A stretch of DNA of 61,683 nucleotides from Ignavibacteriae bacterium HGW-Ignavibacteriae-2. Lineage in GTDB: Bacteria > Bacteroidota > Ignavibacteria > Ignavibacteriales > Melioribacteraceae. The notes below the pieces were generated by a model. That model was not told the DNA's origin. It searched no databases and saw nothing but the letters and a program-made list of their open reading frames with translations. Made by a program: the position numbers and the translations under genes. This document shows positions 29,336 through 38,349 of the stretch, in pieces. The stretch covers positions 1 to 61,683 of the forward strand of contig PGYT01000011.1 in assembly GCA_002839805.1 (NCBI GenBank), given 5' to 3'. The number at the start of each line of letters is the position of its first letter. Within the stretch, counting starts at the first letter, position 1.

Positions 29336-30055
29336 TTAAAAACAGTTTCCCAGATAATGAGGAAACATCTGATTCCAATCTTGCCAGTCATGCACACCGT
29401 TGGGTTTAACATCAAGCCAATGATTGATATTTTTTTGAGCGAGAATCCATGATAGTGACCTGTTCTCATCAAGACAAATATCATTTTCGCCGGTGCCCAA
29501 AACAATTTTCATTTTACTAATGTTATTCAGATACCATTTATCGTCTAAACCCGGCAGATAATCTGGAGGGTTGTTAAAATAACAATCTTCGTCGTAGTGG
29601 CCCAAAATAAAGGGTTTAATATCAAATGATCCCCCCAAACAAAAAAGAGAATGAATTTTATCGGGATATTTGAAAGCTAGATTTGCAGCATGATATCCCC
29701 CAAAACTGCAGCCTGCAACAGCAACCTTATGAGAATTAGTTTCGAAACAGGCGAATTGAATTACATCGTTTATAATTAATTTTTCGTAAGCTATATGCGT
29801 TTTAATTCTATCGGCCGGATGGATGTCAAAATTATACCAGCTTTCCCAGTCGAAACCATCCGGACAATAAATTTTTATTTTTCCTTCATTTAATAACCAT
29901 TCAACGGAATTGATTAAACCATTATCTTTATTCTCGTAATATCTTCCGTTTGATGTGGGAAATAAGATTAGAGGAATACCGGAGTGACCGAAAACAAGCA
30001 TTTCGAAATCACGACTTAAGTACTGCGAATGCCATTTATGATAAAATTCCTGCAT
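29336..30055 (-). CDS. Esterase-like alpha/beta hydrolase
   Basis: The protein has 239 residues without a signal peptide. The nucleophile elbow is AGCSFGGYHA (GxSxG type), and the likely catalytic Asp and His are in GTGENDICLDE and GVHDW. It resembles the putative-esterase (esterase D/antigen 85) family, which acts on acyl esters such as S-formylglutathione or carbohydrate esters. It is a single-gene unit facing the carbonic anhydrase gene and diverging from tRNA-Ser. The substrate is unknown. Confidence 0.8.
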   Translation of the reverse strand: MQEFYHKWHSQYLSRDFEMLVFGHSGIPLILFPTSNGRYYENKDNGLINSVEWLLNEGKIKIYCPDGFDWESWYNFDIHPADRIKTHIAYEKLIINDVIQFACFETNSHKVAVAGCSFGGYHAANLAFKYPDKIHSLFCLGGSFDIKPFILGHYDEDCYFNNPPDYLPGLDDKWYLNNISKMKIVLGTGENDICLDENRSLSWILAQKNINHWLDVKPNGVHDWQDWNQMFPHYLGNCF

Positions 30056-30222
30056 AGAACTAACGACCCAAATAAATCCATCAAAGAATAAAATATAGCA
30101 AAGTTTTTGTTATTACTAAAAACTAACTGATCAATAATCGAATAAAAATAATAATTAATTAAAATTTTTTCCAAAGTTTTTCTTTATCGAATAAGTCCTT
30201 ATATTTACAATCTGTTTTTTAC

Positions 30223-30312
<90 letters not shown>

Positions 30313-30317
30313 ATAAA

Positions 30318-30356
30318 AAGCGTAAGTTATTAATTTATAACTTACGCTTTTTTTTT
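30318..30356. terminator. Bidirectional terminator between tRNA-Ser and the add operon
   Basis: A 13 bp perfect stem, AAGCGTAAGTTAT (30318-30330) with 30337-30349, has a 6-base loop. On the plus strand it is followed by nine T residues, ending tRNA-Ser. On the minus strand it is followed by TTTTTATT, and it lies about 110 bases beyond the adenosine deaminase stop codon, so it can also end the long minus-strand operon. Confidence 0.9.
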
Positions 30357-30461
30357 GGTTTTAAGAGTATTTTTCACTTTTGTACTTTATTCATATTATT
30401 CTGAATTTTTATTTATTCAGAACGTTTTTTAGACAAAAAAAATAGATAATTGATAATATAT

Positions 30462-31481
30462 TTAATTAAGCTTATCCCAATAATCATCGATAAAACTTTT
30501 ATATTTTTCTTTATTCTCCCGGTCCAGAAATGAAGCATTAACTGAATTGATTGTAAGTTCTTTTATTAAAGACAGAGAAAAACCAAACTTTTCGTGTATA
30601 ATCTGAAACTCACCTGTTATGTCGGAACCGAACATTGGGGGATCATCGGAATTAACTGTGAGAAAAAGTCCCTCATCAAAAAGTTTTTTAAATGGATGAT
30701 CTTCAAAAGACGAATAAATTTTAGTGCAGATGTTACTTGTAATACAAACTTCTAAAGGAATCTGTTTAGTTCGGAGCATATCAATTAAAACAGGATCCTC
30801 AATAGATCTAACTCCATGCCCTATTCTCTCAACTTTTAATTCATCAACAGCCTCACGCACCGATTTTGGTCCAGCCGCTTCGCCGGCATGCGCTGTCAAA
30901 CGAAAACCTAAAGACTTTGCTTTTCTATATACTTCCTTAAAGTCTTTGGCAGGGAAATCTATTTCGTTGCCTCCTAATCCAAGTCCAATAATTCCATTAT
31001 TTAGATAAGGTAAAACTTCTTCCATTCTTTTTATTGACCTCTCAGCTCCATAATTTCTGACTATGTCGGCAATTAAACCTGTCTTAATATTAAAATCACT
31101 TTCCGCTCTTCTTATTCCCGAAATTGTTGCTTCAGTAATTTCTTCAGTTCGCAGACCATTCTTTTCAAAGTCCCATGGAGAATAAAATACTTCCGCATAA
31201 ACAACATTTTGTTCTGCTAATTTTTTAAGCGATTGATATGTTGATTCTTCAAAATCTAGGGGTTCTCTAAAAAACTGATTTTTCCAATACCACGTTTTAA
31301 TAAAATGGGGAAAATCTCTGAATATGAAAAGATTTTTAAGATCTTGAATATTTTTTATATTTGGGTCACCACCATACTTTTCAACTAAGCTTAGTAAATA
31401 TTCAAAAGTGAAAGCTCCTTCGAGGTGAAGATGCAGTTCAACTTTAGGCATTTCTGCAATTATGGTTCTACTATTTTTCAT
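30462..31481 (-). CDS. add: Adenosine deaminase family protein
   Basis: The protein has 339 residues. All metal and catalytic motifs of the family are visible: HLHLEG near residue 16, HAGEAAGP, the HGV segment and NSDDPPMF near the C-terminus. It deaminates adenosine or a related 6-aminopurine nucleoside. The HLHLEG form also occurs in aminodeoxyfutalosine deaminases, so that substrate is a real alternative. Its start overlaps the nucleoside transporter stop by 4 bases. In this setting it would remove adenosine released by the adenosylhomocysteinase two genes upstream. Confidence 0.85.
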   Translation of the reverse strand: MKNSRTIIAEMPKVELHLHLEGAFTFEYLLSLVEKYGGDPNIKNIQDLKNLFIFRDFPHFIKTWYWKNQFFREPLDFEESTYQSLKKLAEQNVVYAEVFYSPWDFEKNGLRTEEITEATISGIRRAESDFNIKTGLIADIVRNYGAERSIKRMEEVLPYLNNGIIGLGLGGNEIDFPAKDFKEVYRKAKSLGFRLTAHAGEAAGPKSVREAVDELKVERIGHGVRSIEDPVLIDMLRTKQIPLEVCITSNICTKIYSSFEDHPFKKLFDEGLFLTVNSDDPPMFGSDITGEFQIIHEKFGFSLSLIKELTINSVNASFLDRENKEKYKSFIDDYWDKLN

Positions 31482-32785
31482 TGACCCATCATAATTGAGG
31501 ATGATGTATAGAAAACTCCTGACAAACTAGCCGTTAATAATGTAGCCATTGTGGCTCCAAGAAGCGCTTTGAATCCTAAACGTGAAATATCTTTGAGACG
31601 TTCCGGAGCGATTGCTGAAAAGCCTCCAACAAAAATAGCCATTGAAGCTACGGAAGCAAAACCGGTTAATGCATATGTTGTTATTACTACACTTCGTGGT
31701 GAAATACTTCCCGACTGCGTAAGTGCCGCCAAATCTTGAAAGGAAACTACTTCTGTAAGAATTAATCTTTCACCAATTATTTTAGATATTTCTACCGCTT
31801 CACTGAACGGTATGCCTATAACTAATGTTACTGGATAAAATAAGTACCCGAGTAAACCCTTCAAAGTCCAATCAATATTTGTTGAAAGTAAGTAATTTAA
31901 TTGTGATCCGAATAAAACAATAATTTTGTCAACAAGTGTCATCAGACCTAAAACTGCAAGTAGAAGAGCAGCAATACCTACAATTATTTTAACACCCGAA
32001 TTGGCGTTATTAATCACAGCTTCAAAAAGACTATCCTCTTTTTCATAGTGGGGTTTAACATGCTTACCCATTGTTTCAGGCGTTTCTGTCTCCGGATATA
32101 ATAGTTTTGAAATGATTATTGCCGCCGGTGCATTCATAATGGAGGCCGAAACAAGATGACCAGCTATTGAAGGGAAATCGGTTTTCAACATCATAATATA
32201 AACGGCAAGCATACTCGATGCTATAGTTGCCATACCTGCCGTAAGTACAGTGCATATCTCCGAGCGTGTCATTGACTTTAGAAACGGTTTTATAACCAAA
32301 CCTGACTCAACTCCAACAAAAATATTTGACGAAGCGCTTAAGGACTCCGCTCCGCTAATCCCCATAAGTTTTGTAAAAAGAAAAGAGAATCCCCTGATAA
32401 TTTTCTGCATAATTCCAAGATAATAAAGTACACCTACCAGCGAAGCGAAGAATATTATAGTTGGAAAAGCCTGAAGTGCTAAAATAAATCCGATGGAAGT
32501 CTCACCTGTTTCAGACACGCTTCCCGGTGAAAGACCAAGTCTTCCGAATAAAAATCTTATTCCAAACGTAGCACTATCTAATACACCATTTACGACATCA
32601 TTAACAAACATAAAAAACTGCGTCCCGATGGGTAAAATAAAAATGAAGGATGCAAAGAGAATTTCAAGAACTACACCCCAGATTATTACACGCCAGTTTA
32701 CAACTTTTCTATTATTCGATAATATCCAGGCCATCAGTAATATTACAATAAAACCAATAACACTTATTACTCTTGAGAATTCCAT
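31478..32785 (-). CDS. Concentrative nucleoside transporter (NupC/CNT family)
   Basis: The protein has 435 residues with about ten membrane segments and the gate/nucleoside-recognition layout of CNT proteins. The conserved SASSNIFVG segment is followed by VESGLVIKP, where characterised CNTs have QTEAPLVVKP. The substrate-binding loop is therefore changed and one residue shorter, though one Glu is kept. It imports nucleosides with H+ or Na+. It lies between ahcY (22-base gap) and add (4-base overlap), which suggests adenosine or inosine as substrate, but the altered loop leaves room for another nucleoside. Confidence 0.88.
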   Translation of the reverse strand: MEFSRVISVIGFIVILLMAWILSNNRKVVNWRVIIWGVVLEILFASFIFILPIGTQFFMFVNDVVNGVLDSATFGIRFLFGRLGLSPGSVSETGETSIGFILALQAFPTIIFFASLVGVLYYLGIMQKIIRGFSFLFTKLMGISGAESLSASSNIFVGVESGLVIKPFLKSMTRSEICTVLTAGMATIASSMLAVYIMMLKTDFPSIAGHLVSASIMNAPAAIIISKLLYPETETPETMGKHVKPHYEKEDSLFEAVINNANSGVKIIVGIAALLLAVLGLMTLVDKIIVLFGSQLNYLLSTNIDWTLKGLLGYLFYPVTLVIGIPFSEAVEISKIIGERLILTEVVSFQDLAALTQSGSISPRSVVITTYALTGFASVASMAIFVGGFSAIAPERLKDISRLGFKALLGATMATLLTASLSGVFYTSSSIMMGQ

Positions 32786-32807
32786 CGGCTAGACCTTATA
32801 TAATTTG

Positions 32808-34019
32808 TTAGATAATTTCTTCGTCTATTTCTATGCCTTCAGCTTTCAACTTTTCTTCAACAACAATTTTATCTATTTCAGCAGGTACTTTATACAATTT
32901 TTTTTCTGCATTATTTACAAGGAAATAATGAAGACAAGCTAATTGCACAGAAAATGACATATCCATAATATCTACTGGATGGCCAAGTCCACCGGCAATA
33001 TTAATTATACCGCCTCTGGCAAGAATATAAATTATATTGCCATTATTCAAAGTATATTCTTCAACTTCGCTTCGAACAATTTTATAACCCTCAGCATCTT
33101 TTTTTAGTCGTGGAATATCAATTTCATAATCGAAATGACCGGCATTCGAAAGGAACACTCCGTTGTGCATTTTATTTATATGTTCCATTCTAATAACATT
33201 ACTTTCGCCGGTGGCTGTAACAAAAAAGTCTCCTAAAGGAGAAGCCTCAACGATAGGCATAACTTTATAACCATCCATACGAGCTTCAAGAGCTTTCCAT
33301 GGGTCGATTTCGGTGACGATTACTTCCGCACCCAGACCTTGCGCTCTGACTGCGACTCCTCTACCAACCCAACCATAACCGATCACAACAACTGTTTTTC
33401 CGGCAACATTCATGTTAGTCAGTTGAGTTATGGCTGTCCAAGTAGATTGACCGGTACCGTAACGGTTATCAAACAAATGTTTCGACTTAGCATCGTTAAC
33501 CGCTATTGCCGGGTATAGTAATTTGCCCTCAGCTGACAAAGCTTTAAGTCTGTTAACACCGGTTGTAGTTTCCTCACAGATACCTCTAATATTTTCCCCA
33601 TATTCTTTAAATTGGTGAAGGTATTCACAAATATCACCACCATCATCGACTGTAACGTGCATTCGGTTTTTTAATATAGAATGTAAATAAGAATGGTATT
33701 CCTCCTTAGAAGCAGCGTGCTTTGCGTATACGTGCACACCTTGTTTTGCGAGAGCCGCGGCGACTTCATCTTTTGTTGAAAGTGGATTACTGCTGGTTAT
33801 CCATACTTCCGCACCAAGTCTTTTTAGCGCGAGAGCAAGAAACGCAGTCTTAGCTTCAAGATGAATACATAAAGCCACTTTCTTACCTTTGAATACTCCT
33901 TCCTTCTCATATTTATTTGTTAATCCGATTAACACTGGCATTTTATTCGCCACCCAATCAATTAGCTGCTCACCTTTTTGAGCTAGATTGATATCTTTAA
34001 TCAGAAAATTGTCATTCAT
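32808..34019 (-). CDS. ahcY: Adenosylhomocysteinase (short form, divergent)
   Basis: The protein has 403 residues. It hydrolyses S-adenosylhomocysteine to adenosine and homocysteine with a bound NAD. The residues needed are present: His in CIHLEAKTA, VDDGGD, EETTTG, Lys and Asp in NDAKSKHLFDN, NAGHFDYEID and GHP. The NAD-binding loop is GYGWVGRG. Oddities: the usual WDGI motif after GTGQS reads WTAI, the usual GRLVNL segment reads GGIINI, and the protein stops at GIEIDEEII without the LTxEQxxYL end I expect. It follows a TonB receptor (33-base gap) and precedes nupC and add. The link to corrinoids is the methionine/methyl cycle. Confidence 0.88.
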   Translation of the reverse strand: MNDNFLIKDINLAQKGEQLIDWVANKMPVLIGLTNKYEKEGVFKGKKVALCIHLEAKTAFLALALKRLGAEVWITSSNPLSTKDEVAAALAKQGVHVYAKHAASKEEYHSYLHSILKNRMHVTVDDGGDICEYLHQFKEYGENIRGICEETTTGVNRLKALSAEGKLLYPAIAVNDAKSKHLFDNRYGTGQSTWTAITQLTNMNVAGKTVVVIGYGWVGRGVAVRAQGLGAEVIVTEIDPWKALEARMDGYKVMPIVEASPLGDFFVTATGESNVIRMEHINKMHNGVFLSNAGHFDYEIDIPRLKKDAEGYKIVRSEVEEYTLNNGNIIYILARGGIINIAGGLGHPVDIMDMSFSVQLACLHYFLVNNAEKKLYKVPAEIDKIVVEEKLKAEGIEIDEEII

Positions 34020-34052
34020 TTCGCCTACTCCTTAAATATCCATATTAGAATT

Positions 34053-36272
34053 TCAATTAATGATCGAGCTGTTAATGCCAACGGTAAACCTAATTTCCCT
34101 TCCGGGAACAGGAGATCCTTTTGTAATTACAATTTCCTCATCGGCTAAATTGTTCACTTCAAACCTCATTAGCCAGCTTACTCCGAATAATTCTGGTCTA
34201 ACACTTATGTTTGTATTAAACAACGAATAGCTATCCAGTTCAATTGTGTTTTTTGCATCGTGAAATCTTTTTCCGACATAATTATAAATCAGGTTTAATG
34301 CAGCGATTCCATAATTTATATTTATTAGAAAATCGAATTTATCTTTTGGTCTATAAATTAGATATTTGCCGTTAGTCGAGGAATTATTGCCGTCATCTTT
34401 AGCGCTTAATACAGTATAAGAAAACTGAAGTGCTAGTAGATTATTTAGCCCACGCCAATTTATTTTTGATTCAAGCCCCCCAGTTTTTGCGGAAGCAACG
34501 TTAGAAGGCAGCCATTTAAACCCCTGAGTTGAATCACCCGGAGCCCACAAAATAAGGTCTTTTAGGTTACTTGCAAAATATGTTGATTCTATACTCCAAC
34601 TCCCTAAACCTTGGAACTGTACTATGAAACCGAAATCATATGTCGATCCACTTTCTGGTTTTAACTCAGGATTACCTTTGGTCCAACTATCTTCGGGCCA
34701 ATAAAGATCATTATAATTTGGAGCTCTAAACACCCGGCCAAAATTTCCGCGTATTGATCCGCGCCAATCACCCTCATAACCAATTGTAAAACCAACTTTG
34801 GGTGTTATCTGAGAGCCCACATTTTCCTCAGGAAAGTTGTCGAACCTTACTGCTGGAATAATTGTAGTTTTCCAGTAGTGATCAAAGTAATGAGTAAAAT
34901 CATTTTGAAGGAATATACTGTGTATATTTCTGTTGTGGTTCCCTATAAAAGGTGAAACTAAACCATTTAATTTGTACTCGGTTTCCAGTTTATCGTGTCT
35001 AAATTCATATCCGTATGATAAAAGTCCATAATAGCTAAGATCGGTAAAACCAAGAGTTGTAAATCCGATTGAATTATTCAAGTAGTTAAAGTCTTCTTCA
35101 CCCATCCATGATTCGGGATTTAGATAATCATGATCATTAAATATTGTGTAGGCGCCCAAATTTAAAACCGTTGCGCCGAATTTAATACCTTCGTAACTAA
35201 GGCTGTAATGAAAATTTCCCACCTTGTTTCTCGCCGTTGCATTAGGGTAATCCACAGAACCAGGTGAGCCGTTATCGGAATATCTATATCTCACAAAACC
35301 AAATAATCTTGAAGAATTGGAGAATGAATAACCAGCTTTAACAAATACATTATCGGCTTTTGTGTCACCGTTAACCATTTTTACCTTATCGCCATTTTCA
35401 TTAGTGTATTTATAGTCTCCGTCAGATTGAGTACGGTTGTATGAAATAAAATAATCCAAATTATTGATTCCCTGCCCAATTGAGGCATCATAAATACTAG
35501 TTCCGAAGGAACCGATCGTTCCATTGGCTGAATAATCTATTTTATTTTCATGTGCCATTGATTTAGTTATAATGTTGATAACACCACCAACGGCATCAGT
35601 TCCGTATAAAGCCGAGTGACCACCTTTTACAACCTCAATTTTTTCAACTGCATCGAGTGGAATTGAACTTAAATCGACTGATCCGCTTTGGGCGTCATTC
35701 AATCTTTGACCATCAATCAAAACAAGAACTTGTGAGTCTGTTGATCCTCTCAAGGAAATGGTCTGAAGACAACCTAACGCTCCATAACTTTTTACTACTG
35801 CACCACCTATTGATTCAAGCGCTTGTCCAACATTTTTAGCGTTTAGCTGTTGTAGTTTTTTCGTACTCAAAACCTCTGTCGAAACCGGGATTGAAGTGAC
35901 AAGTTGTTCAGAACGCGTGGCAGTTACTACAACTTCCGAGAATCCAAAATGATTCTCCTTCAAATTAAAATTAATATTTATCTCTTCACCCTCGGAAATT
36001 GTGAATGGATGTTCGATAGTTGAATAATTTAACATACTTACAATCAAAATATGTTTGCCGGCAGGGATTTGTGAAATCATATAATTCCCATCTTCGTCCG
36101 AGGCGCAACCTGTGTGAGTTCCCTTCAAATAAATATTCGCGCCTATTATAATTTCATTCGTAGCTCCATCTTTAAGAACCCCTTTCACTATTCCGCCATG
36201 TTGTCCAAATAATGGCTGAAATGATAAAAGAAATAGAAAAATACTGACGATATTTTTTTGTAGGATTTTCAC
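34053..36272 (-). CDS. TonB-dependent receptor with carboxypeptidase-D-like N-terminal domain, BtuB-like
   Basis: The protein has 739 residues. A signal peptide (about 1-23, ending FGQHGG) is followed by a carboxypeptidase-D regulatory-like domain (about 25-110), a plug domain (about 115-240, with LVLIDGQRLNDAQSGSVDL and YGTDAVGGVINIITK) and a 22-strand barrel to the end. The plug resembles the cobalamin receptor BtuB. It is in the outer membrane and powered by TonB. It is the second of two related receptors in a row; 142 bp with a long hairpin separate them. Cobalamin or another corrinoid is inferred from plug similarity and neighbours. Confidence 0.85.
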   Translation of the reverse strand: MKILQKNIVSIFLFLLSFQPLFGQHGGIVKGVLKDGATNEIIIGANIYLKGTHTGCASDEDGNYMISQIPAGKHILIVSMLNYSTIEHPFTISEGEEININFNLKENHFGFSEVVVTATRSEQLVTSIPVSTEVLSTKKLQQLNAKNVGQALESIGGAVVKSYGALGCLQTISLRGSTDSQVLVLIDGQRLNDAQSGSVDLSSIPLDAVEKIEVVKGGHSALYGTDAVGGVINIITKSMAHENKIDYSANGTIGSFGTSIYDASIGQGINNLDYFISYNRTQSDGDYKYTNENGDKVKMVNGDTKADNVFVKAGYSFSNSSRLFGFVRYRYSDNGSPGSVDYPNATARNKVGNFHYSLSYEGIKFGATVLNLGAYTIFNDHDYLNPESWMGEEDFNYLNNSIGFTTLGFTDLSYYGLLSYGYEFRHDKLETEYKLNGLVSPFIGNHNRNIHSIFLQNDFTHYFDHYWKTTIIPAVRFDNFPEENVGSQITPKVGFTIGYEGDWRGSIRGNFGRVFRAPNYNDLYWPEDSWTKGNPELKPESGSTYDFGFIVQFQGLGSWSIESTYFASNLKDLILWAPGDSTQGFKWLPSNVASAKTGGLESKINWRGLNNLLALQFSYTVLSAKDDGNNSSTNGKYLIYRPKDKFDFLININYGIAALNLIYNYVGKRFHDAKNTIELDSYSLFNTNISVRPELFGVSWLMRFEVNNLADEEIVITKGSPVPGREIRFTVGINSSIIN

Positions 36273-36335
36273 ATTAAATACCTTTTGGTTGTTTTAAACT
36301 TGATCTGGATAGTCTATGCCCTAATAAAATTTATG

Positions 36336-36397
36336 GAGAAGCGCTGTGGAATTAATTTAGCAGTAAGAGCAACCAGTTTTCGGCAACAGCGCTTCTC
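36336..36397 (-). repeat. Long hairpin between the two TonB receptor genes
   Basis: GAGAAGCGCTGT (36336-36347) and ACAGCGCTTCTC (36386-36397) are perfect 12 bp complements around a 38-base loop. In the minus-strand transcript it lies after the first receptor stop and before the second receptor start. There is no T-run, and I found no match to a cobalamin riboswitch (no B12 box). It may tune the relative amounts of the two receptors by processing or partial termination. Confidence 0.6.
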
Positions 36398-36414
36398 GTA
36401 ATTCTGATTAATAT

Positions 36415-38292
36415 TTAATGTAAACTTAACCCAATTGTCGCTCTAATTTCTCTTCCTGGCATCGGGTAACCATCACTTAGGCGATAACTTTTATCAAATA
36501 CATTATTCAAGTCTAATCTGAACATCCAGTTCAATTGAAACAATTTCGGTTTTACACTAACATTAGCGTTTACAAGGCTCAAGTCAGGCAATGATTCTGA
36601 GTTATCGACATTAACATATCTTTTACTCATAAATTGATAGTTTGCGTTGATTTCATACATTCCTATAACATAACCTGCATTTACATCCAATTTATTGAAT
36701 GGGCGGTATATCAATAATTTTCCGTCGTTTTCTTCACCACTAGCATCCTTGGCATCCATGTATGTATGGTTAATATCTAATTTCATAGACTCGTCAAAGA
36801 ATTTAAAACCAATGTATGATTCTAAACCGGAAGTTTTAGATTTTTCAACATTTGTTGGTGTCCATTTAAAATCAGCTCTTGGAGCCCAAATAATCTGGTC
36901 GTCAATTGAACTATTGAAATAATTAATATTAATCTGAGCATTATTTAAGAATGGAAGCTGGAATCCAAAACCTACTTCATAACTTGTCCCTTTTTCAGGT
37001 TTTAGATCAGGATTACCTACTGTATAGGCATCTTCCGGCCAGTAAAGGTCATTAAAAGTTGGAGCGCGGTATGATTTACTAACATGCATATTAAGATTAA
37101 ACGCATATGCTCCGCCATTAGCAAACATCAAACTAACTTTTGGCGAGAGTACTTTTTCAAAATCATCAGGTGCGTCGTATCGCAAAGCGGGAACTACTGA
37201 TATAGAATTAAATAAGAAATTTATATCTTTTATTCCTAATGTGGCAGCAAGATGACCACTGTGAGTTTCGCGACTCTTTTCTCCTAAAGAACTGCTATTT
37301 GCTTCATCATGTCTGAAAACATAACCATAATCCAAAGAAATTAAATCACTAAGCGGATTATTTTGTGCCAGCTCAACTCCATATGCTTTATTTTTATGAT
37401 CGCTGGAAGTCGGACCGCCCCATGCATCGGGATCATCATATCTTGTTCTGAAATTATGGAAATATGTATTAGCCGAAAAGTCTGCTTTGCCAAAAACTTC
37501 TTTTTGGGCATAATTTAAATTAAAGAACATGTTGTCAATTCTTAAATATGCGTTTGGAGTTATAATAGGCCAGTTAGCTAAACCCTGCACACTTCCGGGT
37601 GTACCACTTTCAGATTGTGTATACTGTGTCGAAAATGTTAAATTACCTTTTTCTGATGTGTTATAGCCCAGTTTAAACATCACATCATTAGATTTTGTAT
37701 AATTGTTTTCACGGGTGTTTTTTGTTCCGTCTATTTCTTCATATTTAAAATCCCCGTCACTATCTGTTCTCTTGTAAGATAGATAATAATTTAAATCATT
37801 AATCACATTGCTTGTATATAGATTCAAGAACTTTTGATTGAATGATCCGTATGTTGCTCTTAGCCCAGCATCCATTTTTGAATCTTCTGTAGCTTTTTTT
37901 GTAATGAAGTTAACAACGCCACCAACAGCATCTGCACCATAACGAGCCGAGTTGCCTCCTCTTAAAACCTCCACTTTTTCAATTGCGTCAATTGGTATAG
38001 TGGTTACGTCAAAATCTCCACTTTGAGCATTATTCATTCTCTGGCCGTCAATTAAAATTAAAACCTTGTTGGCCGATGCTTCCCTAATATTAATAGCCCC
38101 CTCACGAATAAAAATACCGGGAACTGTTTTTAATGCGTCTGCCATATCTTCAGCATTGGTCTTGCTGGATAAGTTTTCAGCAGATATTACATCTGCGCTT
38201 TTTTCTTTCTTTTTCTCTTCTTGTGAGAAGATATTGCCGGTGTAAGCTACAAAAAGAATAAAAATTACAAAGTAGACATTCTTTTTCAACAT
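36415..38292 (-). CDS. TonB-dependent receptor, BtuB-like
   Basis: The protein has 625 residues, close to BtuB (about 600). A signal peptide (about 1-24, ending NIFSQ) leads directly into the plug (LILIDGQRMNNAQSGDFDV, VEVLRGGNSARYGADAVGG), without the extra N-terminal domain of its neighbour. The outer-membrane barrel fills the rest. An excellent GGAGAGG ribosome site precedes the ATG. It is read after the PHP protein (57-base gap). The plug wording matches corrinoid receptors best, and the operon holds a BtuF-like protein, so corrinoid uptake is the likely task. Confidence 0.85.
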   Translation of the reverse strand: MLKKNVYFVIFILFVAYTGNIFSQEEKKKEKSADVISAENLSSKTNAEDMADALKTVPGIFIREGAINIREASANKVLILIDGQRMNNAQSGDFDVTTIPIDAIEKVEVLRGGNSARYGADAVGGVVNFITKKATEDSKMDAGLRATYGSFNQKFLNLYTSNVINDLNYYLSYKRTDSDGDFKYEEIDGTKNTRENNYTKSNDVMFKLGYNTSEKGNLTFSTQYTQSESGTPGSVQGLANWPIITPNAYLRIDNMFFNLNYAQKEVFGKADFSANTYFHNFRTRYDDPDAWGGPTSSDHKNKAYGVELAQNNPLSDLISLDYGYVFRHDEANSSSLGEKSRETHSGHLAATLGIKDINFLFNSISVVPALRYDAPDDFEKVLSPKVSLMFANGGAYAFNLNMHVSKSYRAPTFNDLYWPEDAYTVGNPDLKPEKGTSYEVGFGFQLPFLNNAQININYFNSSIDDQIIWAPRADFKWTPTNVEKSKTSGLESYIGFKFFDESMKLDINHTYMDAKDASGEENDGKLLIYRPFNKLDVNAGYVIGMYEINANYQFMSKRYVNVDNSESLPDLSLVNANVSVKPKLFQLNWMFRLDLNNVFDKSYRLSDGYPMPGREIRATIGLSLH

Positions 38293-38349
38293 TTTACCTC
38301 TCCTTATTGTGGTTTAACATCCTCAACTGCATGTAGTTATTTTTGTTGC

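Noticed and set aside
38293-38349. Separate promoter or riboswitch before the first TonB receptor
   Set aside because: Only 57 bases lie between the genes, too short for a cobalamin riboswitch, and no promoter boxes stand out.
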